A stretch of DNA of 64,000 nucleotides. It comes from Pocillopora verrucosa (taxonomy: Eukaryota; Cnidaria; Anthozoa; Scleractinia; Pocilloporidae). The position numbers and the translations under genes were made by a program. The stretch covers positions 21,732,065 to 21,796,064 of the forward strand of contig NC_089319.1 in the NCBI RefSeq assembly GCF_036669915.1, read 5' to 3'. Of this stretch, positions 9,824 to 20,862 are shown one piece after another; within the stretch, counting starts at the first letter, position 1, and every line of letters starts with the position of its first letter. The notes under the pieces were generated by a model that did not search any database, had not been told where the DNA came from, and was given only the letters and a program-made list of their open reading frames with translations.

Positions 9824-11428
9824 CTATGTAAAGGGCATTTTGCAAGGCTGACCTTTAAACTCGTCAAAGCGCCCATCCACAACTTTCAAGAGACTGGCTG
9901 TCGTCCAAATGGTGATTGGAACCAGGTTAGTTATCGCAACCAAAATGTGTCTTTTCCATCTTTTGCGCCAAACAGCCATAACTGCTATATTCTGAAAGCG
10001 AGTCTCGATGGCCAACGATACGCCGGTGAAAAACCATTCAATAGCCAGCGGAACAGAGGTATAAACTGCAAATTCCTGAAGTAGCTTCAACAATGAAATG
10101 TTTTGTAAGTAAATGAATCGGTATACGTACAACAATCCGTTAACACACACAATAGCAGTTGATTCGTACAACATGCTTATGATAAAGATATCAGCCATTA
10201 GTCTCTCACGGCGAGGAGTGCGAAAACTTCCCCAAGGAGCTAATTTTCTCTTCCAGATCACATGACAGATATGATCTATGAAGACCATGGCGCTTCGTTC
10301 CAGGACCTCTACCACTCCGTGGATTATTCCAAGAACAGCGATGAGTGTGAGGTTGTCAAGTTCTGCCTGCATTACTCGAAACCCGACCGCTGATCCAAAA
10401 TACAACGGCACTAACAAGATGTACGAGTATCCCGGATGAGTAATTCTCTTCAAGCGTTGAGTGCTAAGTCGTAAAATCACCTTAAAGATAACTCCAAAGA
10501 GAGGTGAGAAGAGTGCAATAAGGAGTTTTCCATGTTCAGTTTGTTTGTTGTTCATTGGATAAATAAACAATGCTGCAAAGATGCCAATAAAGAAAGTAAA
10601 GCAGTAGGATGTTGCCAAGTTTATGAATAAACTCACTCTACTCGACAGGCTCCGGAAGTGATCTGTTAGAAGATAAACTTGACAAAATACGCTAATTAAG
10701 AATATAACGTTGAGAGGAATCTTCTGAAAAACAGAAGGCTGGGAATGAGATATTCCAAAGACTTGAAGGACAACACGATACACTGTATCCACACAGAAAA
10801 GGACAAAGGCAACAAAAATGAGTTTTCTTTTCACACCCTTTAACTGATAGGGTCGAAAAAGAAAAAGCATCTCTACAAAGAACCACATGTAAAGAAAGGC
10901 AACACCTACCACGTCAGACAATGTTCTGATCCACTGTATTTTAACTGGGATTGTCTCCTTCGGGTGAAATTGGCAGTTCCGCATCGTTTCATAAGAGACG
11001 TAAGTGATCATGACGTAAGAAAGGCCAATGATGACAGGTGTTAAAAGCGAAATTAATGCGCCGATGTACATCGATTGACAAACTGTGCGAAGAACGGATG
11101 GTCTGAGTCGCTTCCAAGCCATTTCATCATCTTCATTTTGCTGTTCGTCTTCGCTCCCTTCTGGTGAGCTTGCGTTGATGATACGATATCTAACTCGAGA
11201 ATTACCGACTGACAAGAGATCATAATCGTCGTCCGATAGCGGTGAATATTCCTGATATATAGGTTTATCAACGGGCTGATAATTCCACTCTCGGCCCTAA
11301 CTGCTTAAGCTACCGTCGTAACCAAAGATCTCCACTTCAGGCTCATCAGGGTCGTAATGCTCCGTCACGCCGCGTGTGAAGCTGAATAAAACACGAGCAA
11401 AAACTTCAATCAGCCAACTGTTATTCAT
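9824..11428 (-). pseudogene. Multi-pass membrane protein, subfamily 1, one nonsense codon
   Basis: Aligns end to end with the intact 534-aa gene at 16172. The ATG is at 11426-11428 (MNNSWLIEVF) and the stop at 9824-9826 after KMPFT. The only lesion I see is a TAG at 11297-11299, codon 44, where relatives have GAG in SLSSEGREW. The remaining 490 codons are open and keep every hydrophobic segment and the conserved basic loop. It could be a very young pseudogene, an allele with a functional sister, a readthrough gene, a sequencing error, or a 463-aa protein starting at MSVGNSRVRY (11215). The last would lack the conserved N-terminal helix. Confidence 0.85.
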
Positions 11429-11600
11429 GGTCTGCGCTACAGAGTCTCGAGTGAACACTTTAGATCTTCGAAACCAAATGAACATGTTTCGAATAAGCTC
11501 CAGGCTTTTTTTTTTATGATTTTTTGAAAGTGAGAGTGCTCACAAAGCAGAAACAATACTCCGGCCATCTGCATGTTGGCGAAAGTATTGACTACTCCGC
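11429..11600 (-). promoter_or_regulatory. Conserved subfamily-1 upstream leader
   Basis: Same leader as upstream of 5501 and 16172, in reverse. It includes the GAACATGTTTCGAATAAGCTC stretch, and GCAGAAACAATACTCCGGCC near 11550. Confidence 0.55.
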
Positions 11601-11984
11601 TTGTTCAATTAAAATTTGAGAAAAAGATGTTGAAGATTAACGTTATCAATTATATATATTTCTATCGTTTGAATTTCAAACAAATCCTTATAAAGAGGTA
11701 GTCAGAATGAATACTTCAGCTCGTTGACATCTAATGAACATCTTATCAATAATCTCCAGTTTGTTTTATAGTATGATGTTTTGAATGTTTTGATATTTCG
11801 TTTTCTGCTAAAAATAGCTGAGAGTAATGAGTTAAATGAGTTTCTCTGTAGGGTAACAACATTTATTTAAAAGATCAATCTAAATGATAAAATTAATTCT
11901 AATGTAAAGTAGACTTTAGAAAGATCAATCAAAATGAGAAAATTAATTCTAATGTATAGTATACTTTAAAAAGATCAAAGATTT
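11601..11984. other. Intergenic; remnant of subfamily-2 leader with a short tandem duplication
   Basis: From about 11790 (TTTTCTGCTAAAAATAGCTG) it matches the leader upstream of the subfamily-2 genes. 11867-11975 holds two imperfect copies of an approximately 54-bp unit with AAATTAATTCTAATGTA. It runs into the coding remnant at 11985. Confidence 0.5.
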
Positions 11985-12336
11985 GATATTGGCATAACAA
12001 GCATGTGGTATAAGTCAATCGGCCTCGTGTCTGTTCTTGCATCAGCTTATGTAGGTGAAAAACGAATCCTTTGCAAATTTGCGTAAATCGTTTGCCATCC
12101 GAACATCAATTTTATTGGTGATTGAGTGGTTTTTCACAAGTGTATCTCTTGCGATAGATGCACACCATCAGAACGTGGCCGTCATGGCTGTTTGGCGGAA
12201 AAGATGGAGAAGAGATATACTTGCAGCAATTGTTAATGCAGTTCCCTTAGTATTGTGGTCCAGTGGGTGTATCATAGAAATTTAACACGGGAGGTTCAGT
12301 GAAACTAAGCATCTTTGCAAAATGCCCTTTTCTTGA
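11985..12336 (+). pseudogene. Subfamily-2 membrane protein, C-terminal remnant
   Basis: The last ~110 codons of a subfamily-2 gene follow a leader remnant, and everything between is deleted. Preserved parts are the ESIGLVSV region (out of frame), NESFANL, VIEWFFTSVSLAI, VAVMAVWRKRWRR and, after an in-frame TAA (GAAATTTAACACGG where relatives read GAAATTTTACACGG, so also a 1-bp deletion), the tail KMPFS and TGA at 12334-12336. Not functional as it stands. Confidence 0.85.
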
Positions 12337-13042
12337 GAGTGCGCAATAGTTGAGGAATGTGGACTAAATTAAAGTTCCCTTGGTCTTTGAGCTATATTTA
12401 CCTGGATTTGATTAATAGGAGCTCAAACTGAGTGGAAAATGGATAGTTTCACGAAATTTATCTCGAGACATGACTTAGTTATTCTTTCGACGAATTGTGA
12501 ACAGATCGAAATGTTATATCAATACTAAATAAGCCTGGGGTATCTTTAATACTTAAACTGAGAAGAAGAAACCAGCTCTTAGTTGCTTGAGTTTCGTTGA
12601 GTATAAAATTCCATAGCAAGAGAATAAGTATTTTCTAAGTAATTATTGATTTTGTGGAGGTTCAAACGTTTATATCGCCGATGTCAATCTCTGTTAATGT
12701 ACAACAACCATTGCTTTTCTGACTTTAACGAAATGAGGAGGAATATGATTATACATTAGAGTAACTATAAACACTCTGATTGAGAGAATTTAGTCAGTAT
12801 ACATAGGTGTGTAAAGTTGACATGAGCAGATATTGGGTTATCATGTTTTGTTCAAAGTCTGCCTACTTTCCTAGTCCGTTGTCGGTGAAGTGAAGATTCT
12901 TTTCGATCTAAAACTTTGAAGCAGGGGTTTGGTTCACTGCGTGGAATTCTCTCATGAGTGCATCAGAAATTACATGCAAGTGTGAGGTTCAATAAAGGGG
13001 GTAAGTTTTTTAAGAAAATGTGGTGCTGTGTCGGTGGGAGAG
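12337..13042. other. Subfamily-2 3' flank and intergenic block
   Basis: No gene. It matches 62537-63240 downstream of the intact gene, including a half-deleted version of the hairpin (CATGAGCAGATATTGGGTTA near 12820). 12880-13020 matches 63690-63800. Confidence 0.5.
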
Positions 13043-13112
13043 TATAGCAGGTAATTTAATGTTAACAATTCAACTGAGTTGAAAACGTAAATTGGCCACC
13101 GTAAAGGGTAAA
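13043..13112 (-). mobile_element. Penelope-like terminal-repeat fragment
   Basis: Reverse complement of part of 20810-20862: GTTGAAAACGTAAATT, then GCCACCGTAAAGGGTAAAA. The match stops just before the hammerhead sequence present at 20770-20803. It is a short truncated relic. Confidence 0.65.
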
Positions 13113-14310
13113 AGATTGGTCATTGGTGGTTTATTATGATGTTTTGAAAGTGAAAATGCTAACAAAGCAGAAACAATCTGCATGTTAGCGAAAGTATTGA
13201 CTACTCCACTTGTCCAGTGAAAGTTGAAGAATAAAGATGTTGACGATCAACATTATTAATTGCATGTATTTCTATCGTTTGAAATTTACACAAATCCTTA
13301 TAAAGAGGCAGTCAGAATGAATACTTCAGCTCGTAGACATATTATGAACATGTTATGAATAAGCTCCAGTTTTTTTTAGTATGATGTTTTGAAAATGCCA
13401 GCAAAACAAAAATCGTCCAGCCCTGTCAAGGAATCTGGTATAAATGCCTCATTTGCATTTCACGGAAACAGGCCAAGTGTCGACCAGAAGAATCCACCAC
13501 CATACTATTGCGTGAAAATTCAAAAGATAAGATGACAACGACTAGTCAGTAATCAACACTGTCGTTTTTCCAGAGATTATCAGATGTAATCTTAGCCATG
13601 GACACTACTTGGTGATGTATCAGGCGGGACATACTATTTTGCTTTCTCTGATTTTAGGCGCATTGTTATTTAATATCCATGATTGAGTGTAGGTCTGAAA
13701 GTAAATTACTACACCTCATTGAACAAATAGAATTTCATTCACTTCTTCGCCGATTTTAAGTTAAGAATTTTGTTCTTTAAGGCAAACATTTCACCAAAGA
13801 CCTCTTCTGTAACATTTAGTCGCGAAAAATACTAATTTCTTTGGCAAGATTCTGGGCTCGATCTGTGGATGACAACGAAAATCGGGTAAATTGTCCTAAG
13901 CGTCTTACAGTAATTCCGACTATGATACATGTACTTGGCTGAAATTCTCTCTCAGACGAATTCAGATATTATGCACATCAGCTTCAGTTTCCTGATGTTT
14001 AATCAAGCCTAAACCATCATATCATATTCAGTGTTCGATCAGTTTACAACAACAAAAGTAAATCGGGATGATTGCGATCAAGAGACTTGTAATAAACTCT
14101 CAAATGATTGGAATAGTTTTTAACATTAACTTCAGTACTCCGCTTTTAAACCAGACACAGCAGAGAACGTGTTTAGAGTGTTTTCAAACGTTGTCAATCG
14201 AGAAATGTGTTCCTTGTTTATTCGTTCTCAATCGCTTCGCAAATAGACAGCACCCATATCGCTGATTGCTTTCCAGATATCATTATACCCATGTTTGTTT
14301 AGAAATATTC

Positions 14311-14311
<1 letters not shown>
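13113..14311. other. Intergenic; orphan leader and octamer block without the MITE
   Basis: No gene. 13137-13240 is an orphan copy of the reversed subfamily-1 leader. 13410-13740 is the octamer block (TATAAATGCCTCATTTGCAT). At 13719-13735 it reads through the exact site where the MITE sits at 3135. Beyond 13850 nothing is recognisable. Confidence 0.5.

Positions 14312-14352
<41 letters not shown>
14312..14352. repeat. (TA)n microsatellite
   Basis: About 20 uninterrupted TA dinucleotides. Confidence 0.95.
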
Positions 14353-14358
<6 letters not shown>

Positions 14359-14529
14359 GGCGAGCTTCAGAGCGCGTGCAGTATTTTAGCATTTAAGCGT
14401 TCTTTGTTCGTTTTGATCCTACACAATCAGACGCTAATAAAAGTGTGTGAAACAAAGGGTGTGAAATACTTTACGTTTCGCAACAAAACACTGAATATTA
14501 CTAAGTGACGGCTGAAACAATTATTATTT

Positions 14530-14815
14530 AGGTCACGTTGCCCTATTTTTTCGTAAATTCTGGCATCTTTTGCCAATACTTATTTTGTACAGTTCCTACA
14601 TACACTGTTCGCTTCTATAGACAGCTTTTGAGGTCTTCCCGATCGAGGTAACTTTGTCACGAAATCGGTGAGACGCAACTTTCAAATGATGAGCGTAGTA
14701 AAACCTGGTAACCCGTCGCGTTTCAACGCTTTCAGTATTTCAGCCAGGTGGAGACCTTGCTTGTGGAGGATCTTGATTTTTTTTGTAGAATAATTCGAAA
14801 CTTTGGCCACGATGA
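14530..14815 (-). pseudogene. Tc1/mariner-like transposase N-terminal relic
   Basis: On the minus strand, KIKILHKQGLHLAEILKALK resembles the first helix-turn-helix of Tc1 transposases. After one in-frame TGA it continues KLRLTDFVTKLPRSGRPQKL, with the PRSGRP linker typical of the paired-like DNA-binding region. A further TAA follows CRNCTK. No catalytic DDE region is seen nearby, so this is a broken N-terminal fragment. Confidence 0.8.
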
Positions 14816-14989
14816 CTACCAAAAGTAGAGTACGTAAATGATCCCAAACGCATCGACACAATTGATACACTGAGTGTTGCCATGGTCGCAAACAACATAG
14901 GTCGCGCGAAGGACTCAAATCGTAGCGGGAAATTCCATGGGAGTTTTACATAGAGCAGTACCAAAACACAAATTCAACCAAATCTTTTT

Positions 14990-15240
14990 GAAAGAATGAA
15001 GAATTGCAACGAATTATCGCCCCGAATATTCGCCGCATAGAACGAATTTTCGCTCGAAATTTCGAGTCGCATTAACGCCATCAAGGATTATGTCGCCGAC
15101 AGTTCGAGCCGTTCAAAACAATACATGCCTCGAAAATTCGCGGAAATGTCGTCGAAGTTTCGTTTCAGTCAAGAATTCTTCGAAAAGCTAGGAATTTCGT
15201 CGAATTTCGTCGACAGGTGTTTGCATTACTTTTGCACAAT
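14990..15240. other. CpG-rich TCG/CGAA-rich insertion of unknown nature
   Basis: A stretch unusually rich in TTCG, TCGAA and CGTCG in an AT-rich region, absent from the paralogous upstream sequence at about 4560-4640. No ORF or clear terminal repeats are seen. Possibly a degraded mobile element. Confidence 0.35.
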
Positions 15241-15999
15241 ACTGTAGGCTTTCATAATGTCAGGACTTGATAGGACTTCCTTGATAAATAATATAATATG
15301 TCTGCGTTTGCTTATACTTTTCTATTCTTCCACGGCAATTGAACAGGTCTATGCCATTACTTTACAAGCAGTTAGATATTTTGCTTAAGCCTCGAGCTTG
15401 GTCTGAAAATCCGAGCAGAAAAAAATTGGTCCATAGCTTTAGGTACGGATCTCCCACTCGGTTGATAAGAGCTCTTTAATTAGCTTCAAAATATTAACCG
15501 AAAGGCTATTTTTGACACGGCGTTTCTGCTAAGGAAGTTTTTTATCCATACAAAAGAGTCACGGTCATTTGATATCATTTGGCTTTCGAGCCTATTTGGC
15601 AAAAACTTTCCAACCGTTTTCAATCGTGGACAAATGGGAATCTATTTGAAGCGAGATTCCATGATGATGAAAGAAATTAGAAAAAATATTTTTACGAGAC
15701 TGATACTAAAGGAACGTATCTTGAAGTCATTGAAGAAGTGTTTGTCTTAAGGATAACCCTCTCAGCTTAAAATTGACGTAGAACTGATTCCTTGGTACTT
15801 CATTTGTTAAATAAGTTCAGAGCTACAGTCAGTAATGGATATTAAAAAACAATGGGGCTAAACCTCGGAAAAACAAAATATCACGTCACGCCTGATATAG
15901 CAACTGATATATTATATTTTGTTTAAAATTCAAACTATAGAATTATATAAATTAATGATATTAACCATGAAAAATTTTTTCTTCAATTTTCAGTAAAAA
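15241..15999. other. Upstream sequence of intact gene, paralogous to 4640-5329
   Basis: No gene. Shares blocks such as CTCGAGCTTGGTC and GGTTGATAAGAGC with the upstream region of the gene at 5501, with small indels. Confidence 0.45.
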
Positions 16000-16171
16000 A
16001 GTGGAATAGTCAATACTTTCGTTGACATGCAGATGGCCGGAGTATTGTTTCTCCTTTGTTGGCATTTCCACTTTCAAAACATTATAATAAAAAACCTGGA
16101 GCTTATTTGAAACATGTTCATTCGGTTTCGAAGATCTCAAGTGTTAACTCGAAGACTCTCTAACGCGGATA
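16000..16171 (+). promoter_or_regulatory. Conserved subfamily-1 upstream leader
   Basis: Nearly identical to 5330-5500, ending GACTCTCTAACGCGGATA directly at the start codon. Promoter/5' UTR role inferred from conservation. Confidence 0.55.
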
Positions 16172-17776
16172 ATGACTAACAGTTTGCTGATTGAAGTTTT
16201 TGCCCGTGTTTTATTCAGCTTCACACGCGGCGTGACAGAGCATTACGACCCTGATGAGCCTGAAGTGGAGATCTTTGGATATAATGATAGCTTAAGCAGT
16301 GAGGGTCGAGAGTGGAATTGTCAGCCCGTTGATAAACCTATTTATCAGGAATATTCACCGCCATCGGACGACGATTATGATCTCTTGTCAGTGGGGAACT
16401 GTCGAGTTAGATATCGGATCATCAACGCAAGCTCACCAGAAGGGAGCGAAGACGAACAGCAAAATGAAGATGATGAAATGGCCTGGAAGCGACTCAGACC
16501 ATCCGTTCTTCGCACAGTTTGTCAATCAATGTACATTGGCGCATTGATTTCACTTCTAGCCGCTGTTATCCTCGGCCTTTTTTATATCATGATCTCTTAC
16601 GTCTCGTCCGAACCGGTGAAGAACTGGCAATTACACCCGAAGGAGACAATCCCAGTTAAAATGCAGTGGATCAGAATATTGTCATACCAAACATGTGTTG
16701 CCTTTCTTTACATGTGGTTCTTTGTAGGAATGCTTTCTCTTTTTCGACCGTACCAGTTAAAGGGCGTGAAAAGAAAACTCATTCTTGTTGCTTTTGTCTT
16801 TTTCTGTGTGGATGCAGTGTATAGTGTTGTCCTTCAAGTCTTTGGAATATCTCATTCCAAACTTTCTGTGATTCAGAAGATTCCTCTCTATGTTATATTT
16901 CTAATAAGCATATGTTGTCAAGTTTATCTTCTAACAAATCACTTCCGGAACCTGTCGAGTAGAGCGACTTTATTTATTCAATTGATAACACCCTCCTGCT
17001 TCAATCTCTTTATTGGCATCGTTATAAAATCGTTTATTTATCCAGTTTACAAGAAAAAAAATGAACATGGAAAACTCCTTATTGCACTCTTCTCACCTCT
17101 CTTTGTAGTTGTCTTTAAGGTAATCTTAAGACTTTGTGCTCAACGCTTGAAGAAAATTGTTCATCCGGGCTACTCGTACACCTTGCTAGTGCAGTTGTAT
17201 TTTGGATCAGCGATCATGTTTCGAGTAATGCAGGCAGAACTTGATAACCTCAAATTTATCGCTGTTCTTGGAATAATCCACGGGGCGGTAGAAGTTCTGG
17301 AACGAAGCACCGTGGTCTTTATTGATCATATTTGTCATGTAATCTTGAAAAGACAATTAGCTCCTTGGGGAAGTTTACGCACTCCTCGCCGTGAGAGACT
17401 AATGGCTGATATTGCCATTTTAAGCATGTTATGTGAATCAACTGCTATTGTATCTGTTAACGGCGTCTTGTATTTGTATCAGTTCACTTACTCCCAAAAC
17501 ATTCCACTTTTAAAGCTTCTTCAGGAATTTGTTATTCATACCGCAGTTGCGCTGGTGATTGAATGGTTTTTCACTGGCGTATCCTTGGCCATCGAGACTC
17601 GCTTTCAGAATATAGCAGTTATGGCTGTTTGGCGCAAAAGATGGAAAAGACACATTTTTGTTGCAATGGCTAATCTGTTTATAATCGCTCTCTGGAAGAC
17701 AGCAACTTTCTTGGAAGATATTCATGGGCGCTTTGATGAGTGTAAAGGTCATCCGTGCGAAATGCCTTTCAAATAG
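16172..17776 (+). CDS. Uncharacterised multi-pass membrane protein, subfamily 1
   Basis: Intact single-exon gene of 534 aa, clearly the closest intact relative of the gene at 5501; the two differ by scattered substitutions and two residues (YD) in the acidic region. It has the same plan: MTNSLLIEVFARVLFSFTRG, an acidic EDEQQNEDDE patch, about ten hydrophobic segments, the conserved loop (here APWGSLRTPRRERLMADI), a WRKRWKRH basic stretch and the tail HPCEMPFK. The TM5-6 region is locally divergent (VYKKKNEHGK instead of MYNKQTEHEK), as is the segment after TLSD (ILSYQTC). Both full-length ORF and leader are preserved, so it is probably expressed. No known domain is seen. Confidence 0.88.
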   Translation: MTNSLLIEVFARVLFSFTRGVTEHYDPDEPEVEIFGYNDSLSSEGREWNCQPVDKPIYQEYSPPSDDDYDLLSVGNCRVRYRIINASSPEGSEDEQQNEDDEMAWKRLRPSVLRTVCQSMYIGALISLLAAVILGLFYIMISYVSSEPVKNWQLHPKETIPVKMQWIRILSYQTCVAFLYMWFFVGMLSLFRPYQLKGVKRKLILVAFVFFCVDAVYSVVLQVFGISHSKLSVIQKIPLYVIFLISICCQVYLLTNHFRNLSSRATLFIQLITPSCFNLFIGIVIKSFIYPVYKKKNEHGKLLIALFSPLFVVVFKVILRLCAQRLKKIVHPGYSYTLLVQLYFGSAIMFRVMQAELDNLKFIAVLGIIHGAVEVLERSTVVFIDHICHVILKRQLAPWGSLRTPRRERLMADIAILSMLCESTAIVSVNGVLYLYQFTYSQNIPLLKLLQEFVIHTAVALVIEWFFTGVSLAIETRFQNIAVMAVWRKRWKRHIFVAMANLFIIALWKTATFLEDIHGRFDECKGHPCEMPFK

Positions 17777-18693
17777 AGAACCTCTAAAAACTAAATGCCG
17801 GCAGTCTTTAAGCCTTCCTTGGGTTAATGGGCGTGTATTGATCAAGATTGTTCACATGTTACATTTACCGAAATGTGGCAACGAGGAGAACAAAATCGAC
17901 CCGCTCAGCTTGTGGAAGGCAAGCGGTCTTTCAGTCTTTTCTTAATCCGAGGTCTATATGCGACAGGCGACGACAGATATGCAGAAACATCGAAATATGA
18001 ATGGATATATGTCTTTGGTCACTATTTATTTTTCCAAGAGTCAATGTCATAGTTGTTAAATTTTAAACCTGCCTGTGTTCATTAAAATTCAGACTTTAAA
18101 TACAGACCGCCATACTATTCAATTATAGACAAAAACATTTAATTCAGTTTGTTTCATGAGTTGGTTCGTGTCATAAGCTGTGCTTTCAAGGGAAGTGGCC
18201 TTAAGGGCTTTTGAGAATTGACCACGTGTTTAAAAAAGTAAGCAAAATGATTCTCTTCCAGTGTATGCAAGTGTGCACCTTCATATAATTCTAAGCGCTA
18301 CTTCCCTCACAGACTATTTGTCGCTATGCAGTTTGTGGCTTTTGGTGTGTGTCGTTTGACAGGATTAGAACGACCGAAACCACTTTCAACCACCCTGAGG
18401 CCGTTAGGATTAAGAAAAAAGAGTGGCCCTTGTATCAAAACTTTTCCCTTCTCACTCGACGGAGCATAAAAGGCAGAAAAAAATGGATATGAACTGCATT
18501 GAGTTCGCTGAAAACGTTGAGTATATAAAAATTTACTCAGGCTGGAGTTTGCCACATAAGCACTTTCACTATGAATGTATTTTCACTTTTCAGGTATAAA
18601 TTTACTTAGAAGATATCAGCTTTTAGGAAAGATTGCATTTTATATCCCAATTTTAAACTCTTCACTTAAAGTCGGTCATTTGACGGATGAGTT
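17777..18693. other. Subfamily-1 3' flank, then leader of a subfamily-2 pseudogene
   Basis: No gene. Almost identical to 56961-57875 over the whole stretch, which shows a segmental duplication covering the gene end, flank and following pseudogene. It includes AACATGTTACATTTACCGAA-type sequence and a GGTATAAATTTAC element near 18595. Confidence 0.55.
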
Positions 18694-19223
18694 ATGAGTA
18701 GAAGAACACTGATAGAGGTGGTTGGTGACATTGTGTTCAATTTCACACGAGGCGTAACAGCCATTCTGGCTCTCGTCGCGACTTTTTCTGTATATTTCCA
18801 GCTTACGTCAAACAAAACAAGGAAGGTAAACTTCTGATCGCTATTTTAGCTCCGCTTGTTGGAATTGTTCTGAAAGTAATTTCATGAATTTCCGTTCGGA
18901 AATTTACACATCCGGGATATTCGGATGTGTTACTAGCGGCAGTGTATTTTGGTTGAGCTGTTATGTTTCGAGTATTGCATGCCGACTTGGACAGTTTACA
19001 ATCCATGGCTATTCTTGGAATAATTAACAGCGTTGCGGAAGTACTGCAAAGAAGCATGATGGTTATCATTGATCACTTCTGCCACGTGGTCTAGAAAAGA
19101 AAATCAGCTCCTTAAGGAAGTTTTCGCACTCCTCGACGCGAGAAACTAATGGCTCATATTGCCATAATGAGCATGTTGTATGAGTCAATCGGCATCGTGT
19201 CTATCAATGGCGTTTTCTTCTTG
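18694..19223 (+). pseudogene. Subfamily-2-like membrane protein, internally deleted
   Basis: Starts with an ATG and MSRRTLIEVVGDIVFNFTRG, which matches the subfamily-2 N-terminus. It then jumps directly to the VATFSVY segment, deleting about 270 codons. Frameshifts and stops follow, but HPGYS, VLHADLDSLQSMAILGII, a decayed loop (stop after VV, then KRKSAP) and SMLYESIGIVSINGVFFL are readable before homology ends. The copy at 57876-58212 shares the same large deletion, so it predates the duplication. Confidence 0.85.
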
Positions 19224-20625
19224 GGGTTTTTTAGCTTCTATTGTATTGATTAACCAATATGTAACGGAAAACAAGTTGTGACTATTTGAAAACGCAGCAT
19301 TATTCAGGCATTTTCTGACATTTTCTGAAAAAGAAAATCTGGAGTTTTCCCGTCGTTATCGAGCCGGCGCATTGGAGTATTCGTTCCATTATCGAGCAGT
19401 TTTCCTTCACAGTCAACTCTACGAAAACAACTGTTTTCCTGGTGTTAAGAGCGCGGTTAAAAGACGGGAAAACGGTTTGTATTTTGTTGTTTACTGGTGT
19501 TTTCCAGCAACAAAACATTGTTTTCACAGAAGTTTTACGTCGAATGCAATACGTTTTCTTCCATTTTCTAGGACAGTGAACGCCTGAAAACGCTTGAAAA
19601 CCAAGTGTTCACCAACGTTCACGGGCCGGTTAACATAATGAAATAAGATGTTTTTTAGCGTTTGTGGCTGTTTGCGTTGAGAAAACGCGTTGTTATCGGC
19701 GATTCACCACTCGAATGCGGTTATTCCCACGCATTTTCTCGTATTTGCCATTCGATTATCGTGCGGAAAATTTTATGAATTCCTATATTCATCTGTGTTT
19801 TACACTGTTAACCATTTGGACATCTATAAATACATTTATTTTTCTAGCTCCTTATAATTTTCTTGGCTCCAGGCTCCCTTGCCTTGGAAATATTTCGAAG
19901 AGGTTCCATCAATCACTCAATCCACTGCGCAAATCAAATGATTCATTGAACTGCTTGGAGTAATTTCCTCTCTTATATGACGCAAGTAATAAAAGCCTTT
20001 ACATGAAATTTTTTTTCAAGCCATTTTATTACCAATTAACTAAAGTAGTATTCGCCTAGTTACATCAGTTCTTTATGAAACAATTTTTACAAAATATTCA
20101 CAACAAAGAAAACCTCGAAATCTAATATTCAACAAAAAGATAAAAAAGTAACAGCAAAAAAAAAAAACTATACTCTTACAACAATATCTACAGAACAAAA
20201 AGCGTGCGAAGTTGACATCATGACCCAGTATCTGCAGCAGATAATGGGTTACTATGTTGAGTTCAAAGTCTACCTAGTCTCCAAGCCCCTCGTCCGTGAA
20301 ATGTTCTAAAACTTTGGCAAACTCATAATTATAAAGAAGTACCTTCCTCGGCAGATTGTTTCAAAAAATATATAATAAAACAATTACTTAATTAATAATA
20401 TTAAGGACAGGAAAATGTTTGGCTCGCGGTCATGATCTCGAGTCAAATATTCTCCTGTCTGGCTCCTCCACTCAGTCATTAAGTACATAAAATTGGAAGA
20501 TGAGACATTATAGTCAATAGTGCATCCTCTTTTCTTAACCCTCACCCCACCCCTCAGGATGAAGTATGGGACGTTTCAGTTGCGCGCCAGCAGTTGTACT
20601 TAAAGGGCAATAGTTTACCACTGGT
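19224..20625. other. Unique insertion and repeat block
   Basis: No gene supported. 19290-19760 is rich in GAAAAC and GTTTTC words in both orientations, possibly an eroded inverted-repeat element. 20190-20600 is another copy of the hairpin-bearing intergenic block (compare 63180-63600 and 8770-9010). An A-run lies at 20155-20166. Confidence 0.4.
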
Positions 20626-20862
20626 AAAAGTTAAGATTATCCCCACGGAATCAACGAGCGCTTTTCATTCAACTAATTTATTCCTGTTTTCTCGTCACCA
20701 TATTCCCACCAATGGCGTAGCTCCACTTTCTGCATATAAATCCACACACAACCCACAATTCCTCTAATCGCTCTGACGAAGGGCTAACGCTCGAAACGTC
20801 AGCTTTTTTACCCTTTACGGTGGCTAATTTACGTTTTCAACCCAGTTGTTAACACTAAATTA
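20626..20862 (+). mobile_element. Penelope-like element terminal repeat
   Basis: A short solo segment with a hammerhead ribozyme, followed by a CCCTTTACGGTGGCTAATTT tail that also occurs at 13043-13112. Such structured terminal repeats are known from Penelope-like retroelements. It abuts the gene fragment at 20862-21207. No reverse transcriptase is attached. Confidence 0.65.
20770..20803 (+). ncRNA. Type I hammerhead ribozyme
   Basis: All core elements are present in order: stem I GCT (20770-20772); CTGACGA (20773-20779); stem II GGGC/GCTC closed by TAAC (20781-20792); GAAA (20793-20796); a minimal helix III in ACGT; cleavage triplet GTC ending at 20800; and the returning stem I strand AGC (20801-20803). 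A tiny self-complementary helix III is known for Penelope hammerheads, which may act as dimers. No core base looks mutated. Confidence 0.85.
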
